A stretch of 64,000 nucleotides of DNA from positions 18,354 through 82,353 of the IMG/VR virus record IMGVR_UViG_3300030202_002990, one strand, 5' to 3'. Position numbers and translations under genes: made by a program. The DNA comes from a virus. Below, piece after piece: positions 9,201 to 17,791 of the stretch; position 1 is the first letter of the stretch, and the number at the start of each line of letters is the position of its first letter. Below the pieces are notes generated by a model. The model was not told where the DNA came from and ran no database searches. It saw only the letters and a program-made list of their open reading frames with translations.

Positions 9201-10348
9201 TTTGATGTTACAATTTCATTGTAGGTTTTGTAATTTGATTCATTTTGATTTAATGCTCCATCAGAATGTAAACCAGCATCCCATTTAGGGTTTCTTAAAA
9301 CAACATCTTCTATTTCTTCATCTGTAAAATCTACTAACTCCACAGTTTCCAATACAGGAGATGACATCTGTTTACAAATATAAACTAAATCATCTTTTGA
9401 TATATTATCAGGTAAAGGTTCGTATAATTTGTAATTAATGGCGTAGGGAAAATTATTAAATTTTTCTCTGTCCTCTATCTGATTTATAATTAAAGAACTA
9501 CCATTCTCCCCATGTTTCATGTATGTATATAAATCTTGTCTTACAGGAGTATCAACATACCAAGTATCAAATTTTGTTTGTAAATTAACTTGAGTAGGTC
9601 CTATATGTTCAACCTCGGTTGCACCTACACTCCAAGTTTTATCCGTACTAATTGAATCTTGATTGTGAACATCAGTTATAGTAGCAACATAATTTTCATA
9701 AATAGGAACTTCTCGGTCTTGGTCTGTTGGTAAAAATTTTGTTTCTTGATTACCAAAATTAATCCAAGTACCTGGTGGGTCTTTCCACACATACAACTCA
9801 CCATTTATTATAGCCTGCTGTCCTACAAAATCTGCAGGTTGTGGTAAATCATCAACACTATCAAGTTGAAGAGGTGCTACAGGATCTAAACCACTATCAG
9901 GTGGGTTTTCTTGTAACCTAGCTAGGTCTATTTCAATACCATTTATGGCATCTTGTAAATCACCTTCGGATAAACTTGACCTCGCTGCACTTCTTGGTGG
10001 TGGACTACTTAGTTCTGCATTTAAATCACCGAGTTGTCCTTCTAAATCTGATATCTTTTCACCTGTACTTGGTCTATTTTTTTGAAAGGTTACTCCAAAT
10101 GCTGGGTCACCTATGAGTGCGGTTGCTAGTGTACCGATTGCCGCATCTTGTAATTCAAAACCTAATTGGGCTAAGGCATCAATTACTAAACCAAACTTTC
10201 CTCCGTCTTTTGGTTTTTCGGTTTTCTTTTGACCATCACCAGCTCCACCACTTCCACCTGATGGTTCGACACCATCTCCACATGCACCCATTCGTGGGAC
10301 TATTGTTTGGTGATTACCACCCCAATATATAATTCTTTTATTCTTCAT
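6299..10348 (-). CDS. very large tail/baseplate protein with LamG-like domain
   Basis: 1349 residues, the largest gene here, directly after the PKD-containing protein with the two codons abutting. The N-terminus is Gly/Pro-rich and low in order. A stretch around residues 690-930 has the concanavalin-A/LamG pattern (IETTW, IEMRFRA, TLWQAG, FYNVMLTRMSAS, TAYIGG, GSIMEFRYWNTALN), suggesting sugar binding. The C-terminal part continues with long structural sequence. Position after gp6 in a T4-like order makes a baseplate wedge or long tail protein (gp7-like place) likely, but similarity to gp7 cannot be judged by eye. Confidence 0.6.
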   Translation of the reverse strand: MKNKRIIYWGGNHQTIVPRMGACGDGVEPSGGSGGAGDGQKKTEKPKDGGKFGLVIDALAQLGFELQDAAIGTLATALIGDPAFGVTFQKNRPSTGEKISDLEGQLGDLNAELSSPPPRSAARSSLSEGDLQDAINGIEIDLARLQENPPDSGLDPVAPLQLDSVDDLPQPADFVGQQAIINGELYVWKDPPGTWINFGNQETKFLPTDQDREVPIYENYVATITDVHNQDSISTDKTWSVGATEVEHIGPTQVNLQTKFDTWYVDTPVRQDLYTYMKHGENGSSLIINQIEDREKFNNFPYAINYKLYEPLPDNISKDDLVYICKQMSSPVLETVELVDFTDEEIEDVVLRNPKWDAGLHSDGALNQNESNYKTYNEIVTSNKTIQEIIEDKVISGSFNESIELDGIDYSQFENFAKFSSVEDRLVNFKYKLDKIELFTSQSDSLSGVLGQETATFTQSLQDNVREIKNNFTTFEKYMYFESSSYSSGSLGEFHDNTWPKKSGEGTSLSPYVLYSVSESVAVDWYSGQIISSSNYDRENRDRLLENIPNHIKDDERNDAFTTFINMTGEHFDGIWSYINQIPAVHDRRDGLDVGLSRDLIFQVGRSFGFYLNDGQDLVSLPNYLIGADVTGSSSEYSVQSVTPQKDISREIWKRILNNMPFFLKTRGTIRSIKGLINCYGIPSSILRVREYGGPNPNRNKPSFQITRKFTKAAEFKAGQYIETTWANDTNSGRKPDTIEMRFRAASGSNQTLWQAGTDIALRLVDNGSVDDYGTVQFFLEGGANPDLTVSSDSLPIYDGEFYNVMLTRMSASVQNSGFHHSGSSTGQLTADTTSQNILYSLYVGRYDSGLSRIIYKSFSSGSTSTSSNNSAFVGNETAYIGGKPSNDFGNQLSGSIMEFRYWNTALNSGSFDNHVQAPKAFDGNHPSASYTDLVLRYSFDDDKNLDSSTSIRDTSADQSYTAEGTANGYSSGNRPHFRKLVDQQKAKVPNLGPNVRVENKVRIEDSKLLGNLAVDERSELSAYDLAPLDSNKLGVYFSPTDSINEDIILSVADLDYDQYIGDPRDKYERRYRRLDDIATTYWQKYNAPNNFWDYMRLIRFYDTSVFEQIRKMIPAKARANVGLLIEPNLLERRKEVVGAPPDFDVVNVRGNLDAGFGRVVSGSTLPLTQSIDVMAQFSQSGQYLTYTGSLSTAPSASGGQYLTFTSSISTDIFRSPATYILSSSLAGWGGGKETYGDFILTIGGPEYIFREVLQPNISGSRTSEHNYERRYFYTTQASASLDNFYSSSFVRSDKQSLYQDNQMFRLVYQGSKQTKRTTLDKLDPVTVVLTSPTTLVTKETGESKLDVL

Positions 10349-12483
10349 TACATACCCGATTCTACTTTGACATAAAAATTTCTATTACCATTTACCAATA
10401 CTTGTTGGTTTTGGTCATTATCAGGTTGAGGGTCAAATGATGGTTGTGTAAAATCAGGATCATCAAAAAAACCGATAAAAGTATTTATATCAGAATTACC
10501 CATCGTCTTGGCCTTAATATTTATGAATTGATTACCAACAAAATTCATTTGTTGAAATGCCGTATCATTTGTGCTTTCGTATTCAGTCGCCTGTGGATTA
10601 CCGAATTTAACAAAACTACCTGCCAGTCCTTCTTGAAAATCAATCGGACTATTGTATAGTTTAATTGTGAATGAAGTACCATCACTATTAGAATCATCAT
10701 TTGAGTCATCTGATGAATCATCCGAATCATCGGTTTGCTCTTCTTGTTCCTCTTCTTGTTCACCAAAGTTACCTAAGAATTGTGGTTCTCCCATATCTTG
10801 AGTAGGTAATGAAACTGCCGTAGAAATTCCATTAGATAAACTATTCAATTCATAGTTCGGGCCGACTGGAAATTGATTTATAGTGGTTGAGGGTAGGAGT
10901 ACATCTGCTGGTAACCAACTTCCATCGTAGGCGTCATCAATTATGTTTCCTTCACCATCTACTTCGGGTACCTGTCCAAGTGCACTTCTAAGTAACGATA
11001 CGGCATCAGAAGAAACGATATGTCGTCTGTATCCGTTTTGTATGTACCACCTTGAACCTGCACCTGCTGCCTCGAATCTGGTCAATGATTTGATTGGAGC
11101 TCCACCATTACCATTCCATTTTATTATCCTACCATCCAATTGACTTTGACCGACAGATGGTGAAGCATCAGCTGGTGGTGTTGATATTCCAAGTTCTACA
11201 AAATCTAATATCCTACCACTTGGTGTTCTAATCTCAGTAATTTCTTTTTGAAAGTTTGGTGTAAATACATATACACTCGGAGCATATGAACCTTCCGTGT
11301 CGTAATTATGTGATGCAGTTGAATCCTTTGATGCTTCTTTTGTATGACCACATCCAAACTCCCAATAAAATTGTACTCCATTTGTATTTGGGTTGAATTC
11401 TTCTCCATCTTTGGTATACATTGTGAAGTTGACTTGTTTAGTATCAGTTACACTAACTACTTGAATATATAATTCAGGTATTCCATCTTCTGCACTATAC
11501 TCTGAATTTTCTTGTGTATCAGGTCTTGTTTCATATCCAACTATATATGCTTTTTTAATAGTTATGGTGGAACCAATCATAAAATCTTTAAAACCTTCAT
11601 CTTCCACTTCTCGTCTGACATTAAACTCTAATCTTGAACTATCGGGTCCTGTCCAACTTATCTGACCACCACCATCTTGGGTTGGTAAATTTCTATTTGG
11701 TTCATTTTGACCAAATAAGTTCCAATGTAACTTTCCAAAATCAGCCTTCTTTGTAATATTATCTTCAAATTGTAATCTTGGTCTCCACCATTTTGACAAA
11801 CCATCATCAGGATTATCCCTTATCGTTCTCCAAGCATTTAATAAACCACCATCTCCATCTATATATTCAGTCCAAGCAGTTTCAGGTATATACCTTTTTG
11901 GTTCTATTAATTCTCTAAATTCTTTTATATAATTTGAATTGTTTATTAACTGAGGGACTATTCTAATTTCTGTTCGTGATGGTGATATTTCATCTATTTT
12001 GAACTTCCATTCTTTAATATCAAGTGGTTGTGCATCTTGACCATTAGCAGGTGGATTCTCACCTACAAAGGCATTACCTTCACTATCGGTGTGAAATTGT
12101 CCCATTGGTACACCTGTTAGTGCAGGATTACCACTATGAATTATATTTGGTTGACCACTTACAGTTTTTGTCAATACTATATCATTACCACCAGCAACTT
12201 TTCTAACAAAATGATAACGAACTTGAAATTCACCACGATTGTAATCTCTATCTCTTAAATCTTGACCAATATTAAGAATTATCGTATCATCCTCAAAAGT
12301 AGTATGAGTGGAATTAAATTTTTCTAAGAAATTCTCATCGGTATCCAAAAGGTGAACTTCAACATAGTCATCTGTTGATTGACCAAACGGTGGATTCAGA
12401 TATCCACTAGCACCCAATACTTCCTTAGATTCTTTTTTTAACTCTCTATAGTCGTTATCGTTTAGTGGTGTGTTTATTCTCAT
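10348..12483 (-). CDS. tail/baseplate protein with PKD-like domain
   Basis: 711 residues, overlapping its neighbours by a base or a few. A PKD-type beta sandwich is visible at about residues 350-410 (VQFYWEFGCG, then ASHNYDTEGSYAPSVYVF), followed by an acidic Asp/Ser/Glu-rich linker near 590-610 (DDSDDSSDDSND). PKD folds in phage proteins usually lie in virion surface structures that contact sugar or protein. It is encoded between gp6-like and LamG proteins, so baseplate or fibre attachment is likely. Confidence 0.55.
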   Translation of the reverse strand: MRINTPLNDNDYRELKKESKEVLGASGYLNPPFGQSTDDYVEVHLLDTDENFLEKFNSTHTTFEDDTIILNIGQDLRDRDYNRGEFQVRYHFVRKVAGGNDIVLTKTVSGQPNIIHSGNPALTGVPMGQFHTDSEGNAFVGENPPANGQDAQPLDIKEWKFKIDEISPSRTEIRIVPQLINNSNYIKEFRELIEPKRYIPETAWTEYIDGDGGLLNAWRTIRDNPDDGLSKWWRPRLQFEDNITKKADFGKLHWNLFGQNEPNRNLPTQDGGGQISWTGPDSSRLEFNVRREVEDEGFKDFMIGSTITIKKAYIVGYETRPDTQENSEYSAEDGIPELYIQVVSVTDTKQVNFTMYTKDGEEFNPNTNGVQFYWEFGCGHTKEASKDSTASHNYDTEGSYAPSVYVFTPNFQKEITEIRTPSGRILDFVELGISTPPADASPSVGQSQLDGRIIKWNGNGGAPIKSLTRFEAAGAGSRWYIQNGYRRHIVSSDAVSLLRSALGQVPEVDGEGNIIDDAYDGSWLPADVLLPSTTINQFPVGPNYELNSLSNGISTAVSLPTQDMGEPQFLGNFGEQEEEQEEQTDDSDDSSDDSNDDSNSDGTSFTIKLYNSPIDFQEGLAGSFVKFGNPQATEYESTNDTAFQQMNFVGNQFINIKAKTMGNSDINTFIGFFDDPDFTQPSFDPQPDNDQNQQVLVNGNRNFYVKVESGM

Positions 12484-12809
12484 AATTCTTCAAATTCTCG
12501 ATTAAGTATATCATTCCATACTGGGTCGGTAGAATAGACAGTTGTTTTTTTAGAAATTTTAATTAGTTGGTCTTCTTCTTCTAAGTTTTTTCCTTCCTCA
12601 AATGGATCCTCAACTGCTATAAAAACACCAGCATCATTTCTTAAAGGTGGTGTTGCTTCGTTGATAATTATTTGGTCGTTTTCAGTAACCACTACGCCCC
12701 CACTCAACTTTCGTCTCTGTTCTAATTCATTAAGATATGTTTGCCTATCTTGTTCTCTTAACTTTTGATAGAATTCACTTTTTTGTAATTCTTCTTTTGT
12801 TAAAGGCAT
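12480..12809 (-). CDS. small protein of the baseplate operon, unknown
   Basis: 109 residues with a charged helical N-terminus (KEELQKSEFYQKLREQ) and an acidic C-terminal half ending DPVWNDILNREFEEL. It overlaps the downstream PKD protein by four bases and starts one base from the ferredoxin stop. No family was recognised. Position suggests a baseplate or assembly role. Confidence 0.45.
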   Translation of the reverse strand: MPLTKEELQKSEFYQKLREQDRQTYLNELEQRRKLSGGVVVTENDQIIINEATPPLRNDAGVFIAVEDPFEEGKNLEEEDQLIKISKKTTVYSTDPVWNDILNREFEEL

Positions 12810-13111
12810 TAATCCATCTCCAAACCAAAAAATTCATAATTCTTTTTAATATATTTATTCCATTCTGCAGGAACTTCACTTTCCTCAAAGATTGCCTCTA
12901 CTGGACATTCGGGTTCACAGGCTCCACAATCAATACACTCATCAGGATTTATGTAAAGTGAATCAGTTTCTTTTGGTATAAATCCATCTACTTTTGCCTC
13001 TTCACCACTTCCCTCAACATCATATGGGCCATGGATACAATCTACAGGACAAACCTCTACACATGCTGTATCACAAGTTCCAACACAAGGTTCAGCTATA
13101 ATATATGACAT
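12809..13111 (-). CDS. bacterial-type 7Fe/8Fe ferredoxin
   Basis: 100 residues. The N-terminal cluster site reads C9-x3-C13-x3-C17-x3-C21-P, with a further Cys at 25, and the second site [12 protein letters not shown] is a full 4Fe-4S motif. The ECIDCGAC and [16 protein letters not shown] segments match the Thermus/Azotobacter 7Fe ferredoxin type. It carries electrons at low potential. Oddly it lies inside the baseplate operon with no gap. It is therefore probably made late, or may be a virion or assembly component, or a metabolic passenger. Partner enzymes are not in the window apart from the IscA/ErpA-like protein. Confidence 0.85.
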   Translation of the reverse strand: MSYIIAEPCVGTCDTACVEVCPVDCIHGPYDVEGSGEEAKVDGFIPKETDSLYINPDECIDCGACEPECPVEAIFEESEVPAEWNKYIKKNYEFFGLEMD

Positions 13112-13121
13112 TTTAACTCCT

Positions 13122-14240
13122 TTATTTTACTACTTTGAATGATGGTAGGTAATTGAAAAACTGTATTGTCTCATCTGCAGTACCACTACCACTTATAATT
13201 TTATAATCAACACGATAAAATCTATCAGCTAATAATGGTTTTAAATGTAGATTAAAATAATTACCGGTAGAATCACAACTAACTTTTGAACCACTACCAT
13301 ATGGTATGATAATATCATCTGTAAAAACATCAACCACTTGATAAAATGTACTACCACTCGGTAACATTTTTGCAGTATTATATCCTGTTGAATATCCAGC
13401 TGTGGCTGAAAAAGTTTTTTCAGGATACAATGGTCTACCAGCAACTCTAAACTTTACTTTCGAATCTTCTTTATATTGGTCTCTCAAACTTCTTGGATAT
13501 AATTTAACATCTTCAAGTTCCGTTGAAGTCAAATATTCTAATGAACCACTATTCCATTTAGAATCATCCCAAACAGCCTCTAACTTAGGTTGGTAAATCG
13601 TATGGGTTTCTCTACTGAAAAATGAAAAGTTACCAAGTGCCTTAGATGTACCTTCATCAAGTGTAGAGTCTAAATTACCAATACTTCCACTTCTTTTGAC
13701 CATAAAACCATCATTCTCTATGTTTCCATGTAACCACTGCCAAACAATGTTAGAAACATCCATACGAACATCAGATGCTTGGTTAGAAAAAGATTGTGAG
13801 GCTTCGTATTGATTGTACCAAGTACCACCCGAACCAGTCATAGAACCTGTCCACATGGTTTTGACATCATTGTTATCACGGAAATTATAACTGGCACCAT
13901 CTGTAATTATTGGGAAACTATCTTCCCTACCAAATCCATTGTCCCAAGATTGACTTACTGGATATGCATATAAATTTTGATTAACATTTAAACCATTAGA
14001 ATTTGCATCATATAAATTTAAATAAAATTTTGTGTACGAACTTGAAGGTATCAATCCACTTGATACAGAAGATGAAATATAAGTTGTATCAAATTTTATC
14101 AACACTCGACTTATACCTTGTACAACACCAGCTGCACTTACATCCTTTACTACTTCTATTATCTCATCTATACCTGTATTTTGACTTCCACTACGAGAAT
14201 ATAGTGTTGTGTCTTTTTCAGCGTATTCAAAATAATGCAT
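13122..14240 (-). CDS. tail protein with DNRLRE/CBM96-like fold
   Basis: 372 residues. The pattern of a jelly-roll adhesion domain is visible: [22 protein letters not shown], a Trp-rich middle ([22 protein letters not shown]), [12 protein letters not shown], then GFMVKRSGS and a Pro-x-Leu-x-Val-like end. These are features of DNRLRE-type domains. Genes of this kind follow gp6 in marine T4-like phages. Likely a baseplate or fibre attachment protein. Confidence 0.5.
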   Translation of the reverse strand: MHYFEYAEKDTTLYSRSGSQNTGIDEIIEVVKDVSAAGVVQGISRVLIKFDTTYISSSVSSGLIPSSSYTKFYLNLYDANSNGLNVNQNLYAYPVSQSWDNGFGREDSFPIITDGASYNFRDNNDVKTMWTGSMTGSGGTWYNQYEASQSFSNQASDVRMDVSNIVWQWLHGNIENDGFMVKRSGSIGNLDSTLDEGTSKALGNFSFFSRETHTIYQPKLEAVWDDSKWNSGSLEYLTSTELEDVKLYPRSLRDQYKEDSKVKFRVAGRPLYPEKTFSATAGYSTGYNTAKMLPSGSTFYQVVDVFTDDIIIPYGSGSKVSCDSTGNYFNLHLKPLLADRFYRVDYKIISGSGTADETIQFFNYLPSFKVVK

Positions 14241-14250
14241 CTATGGTCTC

Positions 14251-16236
14251 CTACAATTTATTCCCAATTGAATCGCCAATTGACCGTGCCTCCACATCAA
14301 TATTTGGGTATTTCAATTCGAATATACTTGGGTCAAGTGATGGATAAACTATACCATCTTTGGTTGCGTAATTTATATCGTAAATATTACCTGAGTAACC
14401 ATCTGCAGTACTGAACTTGTTAGTAATCAATACTGGTACATTTTTAGGATTATCAACCGTAGGTGGAACTATCGCACCTACACCTTCAACGATAGATAAT
14501 TCATATGCCAACTCTTGTAAAACAATTGGTTGGTTAACTTGCCACCTATCTATTTGGAAAAAATCTTTCACCTTTTGTATAACTTGTAATGATACTTGGT
14601 CTTTATTGAATCCAGTACGACATATAAAATTTACTTTTAATCCAATATTAATAATATATGCATCTTTTATATTGACCGCATCCGTCATTAATCTATATTG
14701 TGAAAGATATGTTTTTAAATTTTCTTTTACTGCTAAATTTAAAGTAGTTAATTTTTTACCAGCTGTATATCCAAGAGTGTATAAATTAAGTGCATTTGGA
14801 TTAGGTAATCTATTAGAAGAAGCAGCATCTTGTGACTTAAGTTGGTCAAGGTTTCTTTCATCCATAAAAAGATTAGACTTGACTTCTTTTTGCATTGTTG
14901 GTATATTCAATTGTTCATCTTGAACAATGTATGCCTTTGCTATAGCTCCAAATTTAGGTGGTAATGCATATACCCTTGTTATGTAATCTTCACGAGTTAC
15001 ACTCCTACCTTGAGCCTGAAAGTAAGCTAAAGCATTTTCTTTTAGTTCTTCTGTTGTTTCTGCACCTTTACCACCATTAGCTGGAAATGGATTTGTTACT
15101 GCTACAGAATCTTTAACTGTTGCGACCAATCCAGCATTTAAACTTGTTTCATCTAATGTTAATGATATTTCTGATAAATTAGAAATACTATCTTGGGTAG
15201 CGTTATCACCTAATCCACCACCATGAGAATATTTTATTGTAAGTATTGTGTTTGATGGTGATTGACCATAAGCTTCTGTTTTTAAAAAGTTAGATGGGTC
15301 AAAGTATGTATCTAAATAAGTTGGACTACCAGGTAATGATGAACCTACATTACTTGGATTTGGTACTATTTCTTCATCAAACGAATCACTTACACCTGCC
15401 CCAAATCTTAATTCAGTTCTACTATCAGCCCTTATAAAAGTTTTAAATCGTCTTGGAGTTTTTAGAAGTTTTAAAAGGTATGGTGCTTCATCACTATATT
15501 GTGATAGTTCAGAATCATTAGCTGCAGTATTTTGTACAGAATCAAACAATGTGTCTTGTGCTAAAAATGGAACCTCTTTCCAAGTATTACCATCACTATC
15601 TGTACAAGATATTATTTCTAATACATTCTCACTTCCTAATATAATCCTTTGATACTTTTTAGCACTTCCAAAACTAAATTGTTCTTCAACAACCGTTCCA
15701 CTTACAACACCTACCGTTTTCTTTAGTAGATAAAAAGTTGGGGCCGTTCCTGATGTTTCATAAATACTTACCGTGGTTGGGTCAAAAGAACTTGAGTAAG
15801 AAAAGTTGACATTTTCTCTTATCCTAAATGTAGTTGTACCAGTAGAAGCCAATGTTCCTTCATTAACTTGTAGTGCATAATTGTAATTAGGTCTCACATT
15901 AACACCCGTACCAACTGCTGGTACTATTTGAAATATATCAAGGTTGGTAAATGACGGAGACGACAACTTAGGTTTGTATCCAAAGGATTGTGCCATTTCA
16001 AATAAAGTTTTTGTGTCTTCTGCATAAGCTAATAATTGTTCTTTGAATTGTGAATCTACATAGTAAGACAACACATCACCAACATAAGATGCCATCTCAA
16101 TAAACATCATACCAGGTGATGCTTCATTAAAATCATTATATGTGTTTGGATAGTATTGTTTTGCAAAATCGATTAAATCAGAACGAAATCCTGAAAAATC
16201 TTTGTTTAAATATCTTACTTCTTTTTGTGCTGGCAT
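14251..16236 (-). CDS. baseplate wedge protein, gp6-like (baseplate J family)
   Basis: 661 residues. The N-terminus (VRYLNKDFSGFRSDLIDFAKQYYPNTYNDF, given here only as the conserved opening, with ASPGMMFIEMASYVGDVLSYY after it) is the conserved start of gp6-type wedge proteins in T4-like phages. The middle has the ENALAYFQAQGRSVTREDYITRV signature of baseplate J proteins (about residues 385-410). gp6 dimers form the ring joining the wedges around the hub. It follows gp25 as in T4-like wedge modules. Confidence 0.85.
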   Translation of the reverse strand: MPAQKEVRYLNKDFSGFRSDLIDFAKQYYPNTYNDFNEASPGMMFIEMASYVGDVLSYYVDSQFKEQLLAYAEDTKTLFEMAQSFGYKPKLSSPSFTNLDIFQIVPAVGTGVNVRPNYNYALQVNEGTLASTGTTTFRIRENVNFSYSSSFDPTTVSIYETSGTAPTFYLLKKTVGVVSGTVVEEQFSFGSAKKYQRIILGSENVLEIISCTDSDGNTWKEVPFLAQDTLFDSVQNTAANDSELSQYSDEAPYLLKLLKTPRRFKTFIRADSRTELRFGAGVSDSFDEEIVPNPSNVGSSLPGSPTYLDTYFDPSNFLKTEAYGQSPSNTILTIKYSHGGGLGDNATQDSISNLSEISLTLDETSLNAGLVATVKDSVAVTNPFPANGGKGAETTEELKENALAYFQAQGRSVTREDYITRVYALPPKFGAIAKAYIVQDEQLNIPTMQKEVKSNLFMDERNLDQLKSQDAASSNRLPNPNALNLYTLGYTAGKKLTTLNLAVKENLKTYLSQYRLMTDAVNIKDAYIINIGLKVNFICRTGFNKDQVSLQVIQKVKDFFQIDRWQVNQPIVLQELAYELSIVEGVGAIVPPTVDNPKNVPVLITNKFSTADGYSGNIYDINYATKDGIVYPSLDPSIFELKYPNIDVEARSIGDSIGNKL

Positions 16237-16246
16237 CTATGTTCTC

Positions 16247-16663
16247 CTATTCACCTACAAGAAAATTCAGAGTTATCACTTCGTGTACTGTTGGTTGTAT
16301 TGCTAAAGCAAATTCAATAAGTATGTTTAATTGGTGTGGTTCGGCCTCATCCCTTTCCACACTTATATTATTTATAGTAACATGAGGTAACCAAAAGGCT
16401 ATCGACTCTTCTATTTCAGACCTAACAGATTCTAATAAATCATCACTCATCGGTTCGAACAAAACTTGTAACAAACCACATCCAAATTCAGGTTGTCCAA
16501 CTCGTTCACCTTTATTAGTAAGTAATAAATTTCTTATATTACTACTTGTTTGAGTTAGGGTTGTTGATGTGCCAGGAAAGAAACCTGAACCATTTATGTG
16601 ATCCATTGGTAGAGATATACCAATTTTCACATCAGGGTTTAAGTCTTTTTCTAATACGGACAA
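16247..16663 (-). CDS. baseplate wedge protein gp25-like
   Basis: 138 residues with the gp25/GPW pattern: SSNIRNLLLTNKGERVGQPEFGCGL, a helix (DDLLESVRSEIEESIAFW) and a beta C-terminus. The Glu expected in this fold is present in the PEFGCGL loop. This family is a sheath-initiating wedge component of contractile tails. Neighbour of gp6 (11-base gap). Confidence 0.9.
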   Translation of the reverse strand: MSVLEKDLNPDVKIGISLPMDHINGSGFFPGTSTTLTQTSSNIRNLLLTNKGERVGQPEFGCGLLQVLFEPMSDDLLESVRSEIEESIAFWLPHVTINNISVERDEAEPHQLNILIEFALAIQPTVHEVITLNFLVGE

Positions 16664-16673
16664 CTAATTTCTC

Positions 16674-17204
16674 CTATGGACGATAATTCGTCCCACCATC
16701 TTTCTTTTTATTTATTGCTTTCATCAAACCACTATAATCCCTTGTGAGTGCATTTACAACATCGTCACCTACTTGTTCAGAACTTACACCTTGTGCCTTT
16801 AACGATTCAACCGCTCCAACTTGTCTTCTCTTTTCTTTACCTTGTTCTGTATTCGCCATCATTGGATTTCCACCCATCAATTCATGTACTCTATCAGATG
16901 TATAAGTTCCACCACCCATTGTTGGATATTCGGAATCACCTTGTGGAATACCACCGGCCGTTTCGTTCAAGATTCTATTGAGAGATTCATTCTTCGTATA
17001 TTCTTTATACTCCCTTTTCTTGGGTTTTGGTTGTGTGTATTCTTGTTCTGCTATTTGAGTTAAAGAGGATGAGATTTCATCTTTTTCTACGGAACGATTA
17101 GCTAAAGCTTTCTTTCCTTCATTAATAAATATCTCATTTACCTGTTTATTAACTTCTTTACGAACTAATCTCTCTATTATCTTTATTAGTTCTTGTTTCT
17201 TCAT
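16674..17204 (-). CDS. unknown protein of baseplate operon
   Basis: 176 residues. The N-terminal helix (ELIKIIERLVRKEVNKQVNE) and Lys/Glu/Gln-rich sequence suggest a coiled, partly disordered protein. A Gly/Met-rich middle (GGGTYTSDRVHELMGGNPMM) is followed by a short charged tail. No family recognised. It is tightly packed between the gp25-like gene and the hydrophobic protein. Confidence 0.45.
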   Translation of the reverse strand: MKKQELIKIIERLVRKEVNKQVNEIFINEGKKALANRSVEKDEISSSLTQIAEQEYTQPKPKKREYKEYTKNESLNRILNETAGGIPQGDSEYPTMGGGTYTSDRVHELMGGNPMMANTEQGKEKRRQVGAVESLKAQGVSSEQVGDDVVNALTRDYSGLMKAINKKKDGGTNYRP

Positions 17205-17218
17205 TATAGACTCCTATT

Positions 17219-17791
17219 CTATATTATTGTACTACTGATTATACCTGGTATAACAGCTGGTGGTTTGGTAACCACTCCTGTAAAAACTGTAGCTAAAAAA
17301 GATGCAGTAATTATGGTTGCCATACTATCACAAACATCTTCTATACTTCCACCACCCATTCCAACTGCTACGGCTGGTGCTAATATTGGTGGAACTGACA
17401 TTAAACTTGTTCCTACTGCTGAATGAGCTGGTGTTCCAAAATTTATCATTAAAGCTGCGGCAGATATGATACCTGTTGTTATCTGTGTCATCGTTGGGTC
17501 TTCCACATTAAAACTACCCAATATTGCTGCCTTTAATGGGGCCTTAGCTCCTCCAACACCACTTACCTTTAACTTCAAACCTAACGATGTAGGATCGGGT
17601 ACAGGTACCGCAGGTGGAGCAGGTGTTAATGCTGGACTACCAATTGGTATTATCTCAGCATCTTTCATAAAATCTATTATGGCCGTTGACATTCCCTCGG
17701 CCGATTCTGATTTACTTGATTCACCATCTTGTGCTAGTTTACTATAATTATCAATTAATCCTTGTTTAAGTTTTTTTTTATCCAGTCCCAC
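17219..17791 (-). CDS. Gly/Ala-rich hydrophobic tail-tip-associated protein, unknown
   Basis: 190 residues. After about 40 helical residues the sequence becomes strongly Ala/Gly/Pro/Val-rich with several hydrophobic segments (for example TTGIISAAALMINFGTPAHS and ILAPAVAVGMGGGS). It begins where the spike/hub gene ends (shared base at 17791). The composition could suit a membrane-contacting tail-tip component, but no domain such as PAAR is demonstrated. Confidence 0.4.
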   Translation of the reverse strand: MGLDKKKLKQGLIDNYSKLAQDGESSKSESAEGMSTAIIDFMKDAEIIPIGSPALTPAPPAVPVPDPTSLGLKLKVSGVGGAKAPLKAAILGSFNVEDPTMTQITTGIISAAALMINFGTPAHSAVGTSLMSVPPILAPAVAVGMGGGSIEDVCDSMATIITASFLATVFTGVVTKPPAVIPGIISSTII

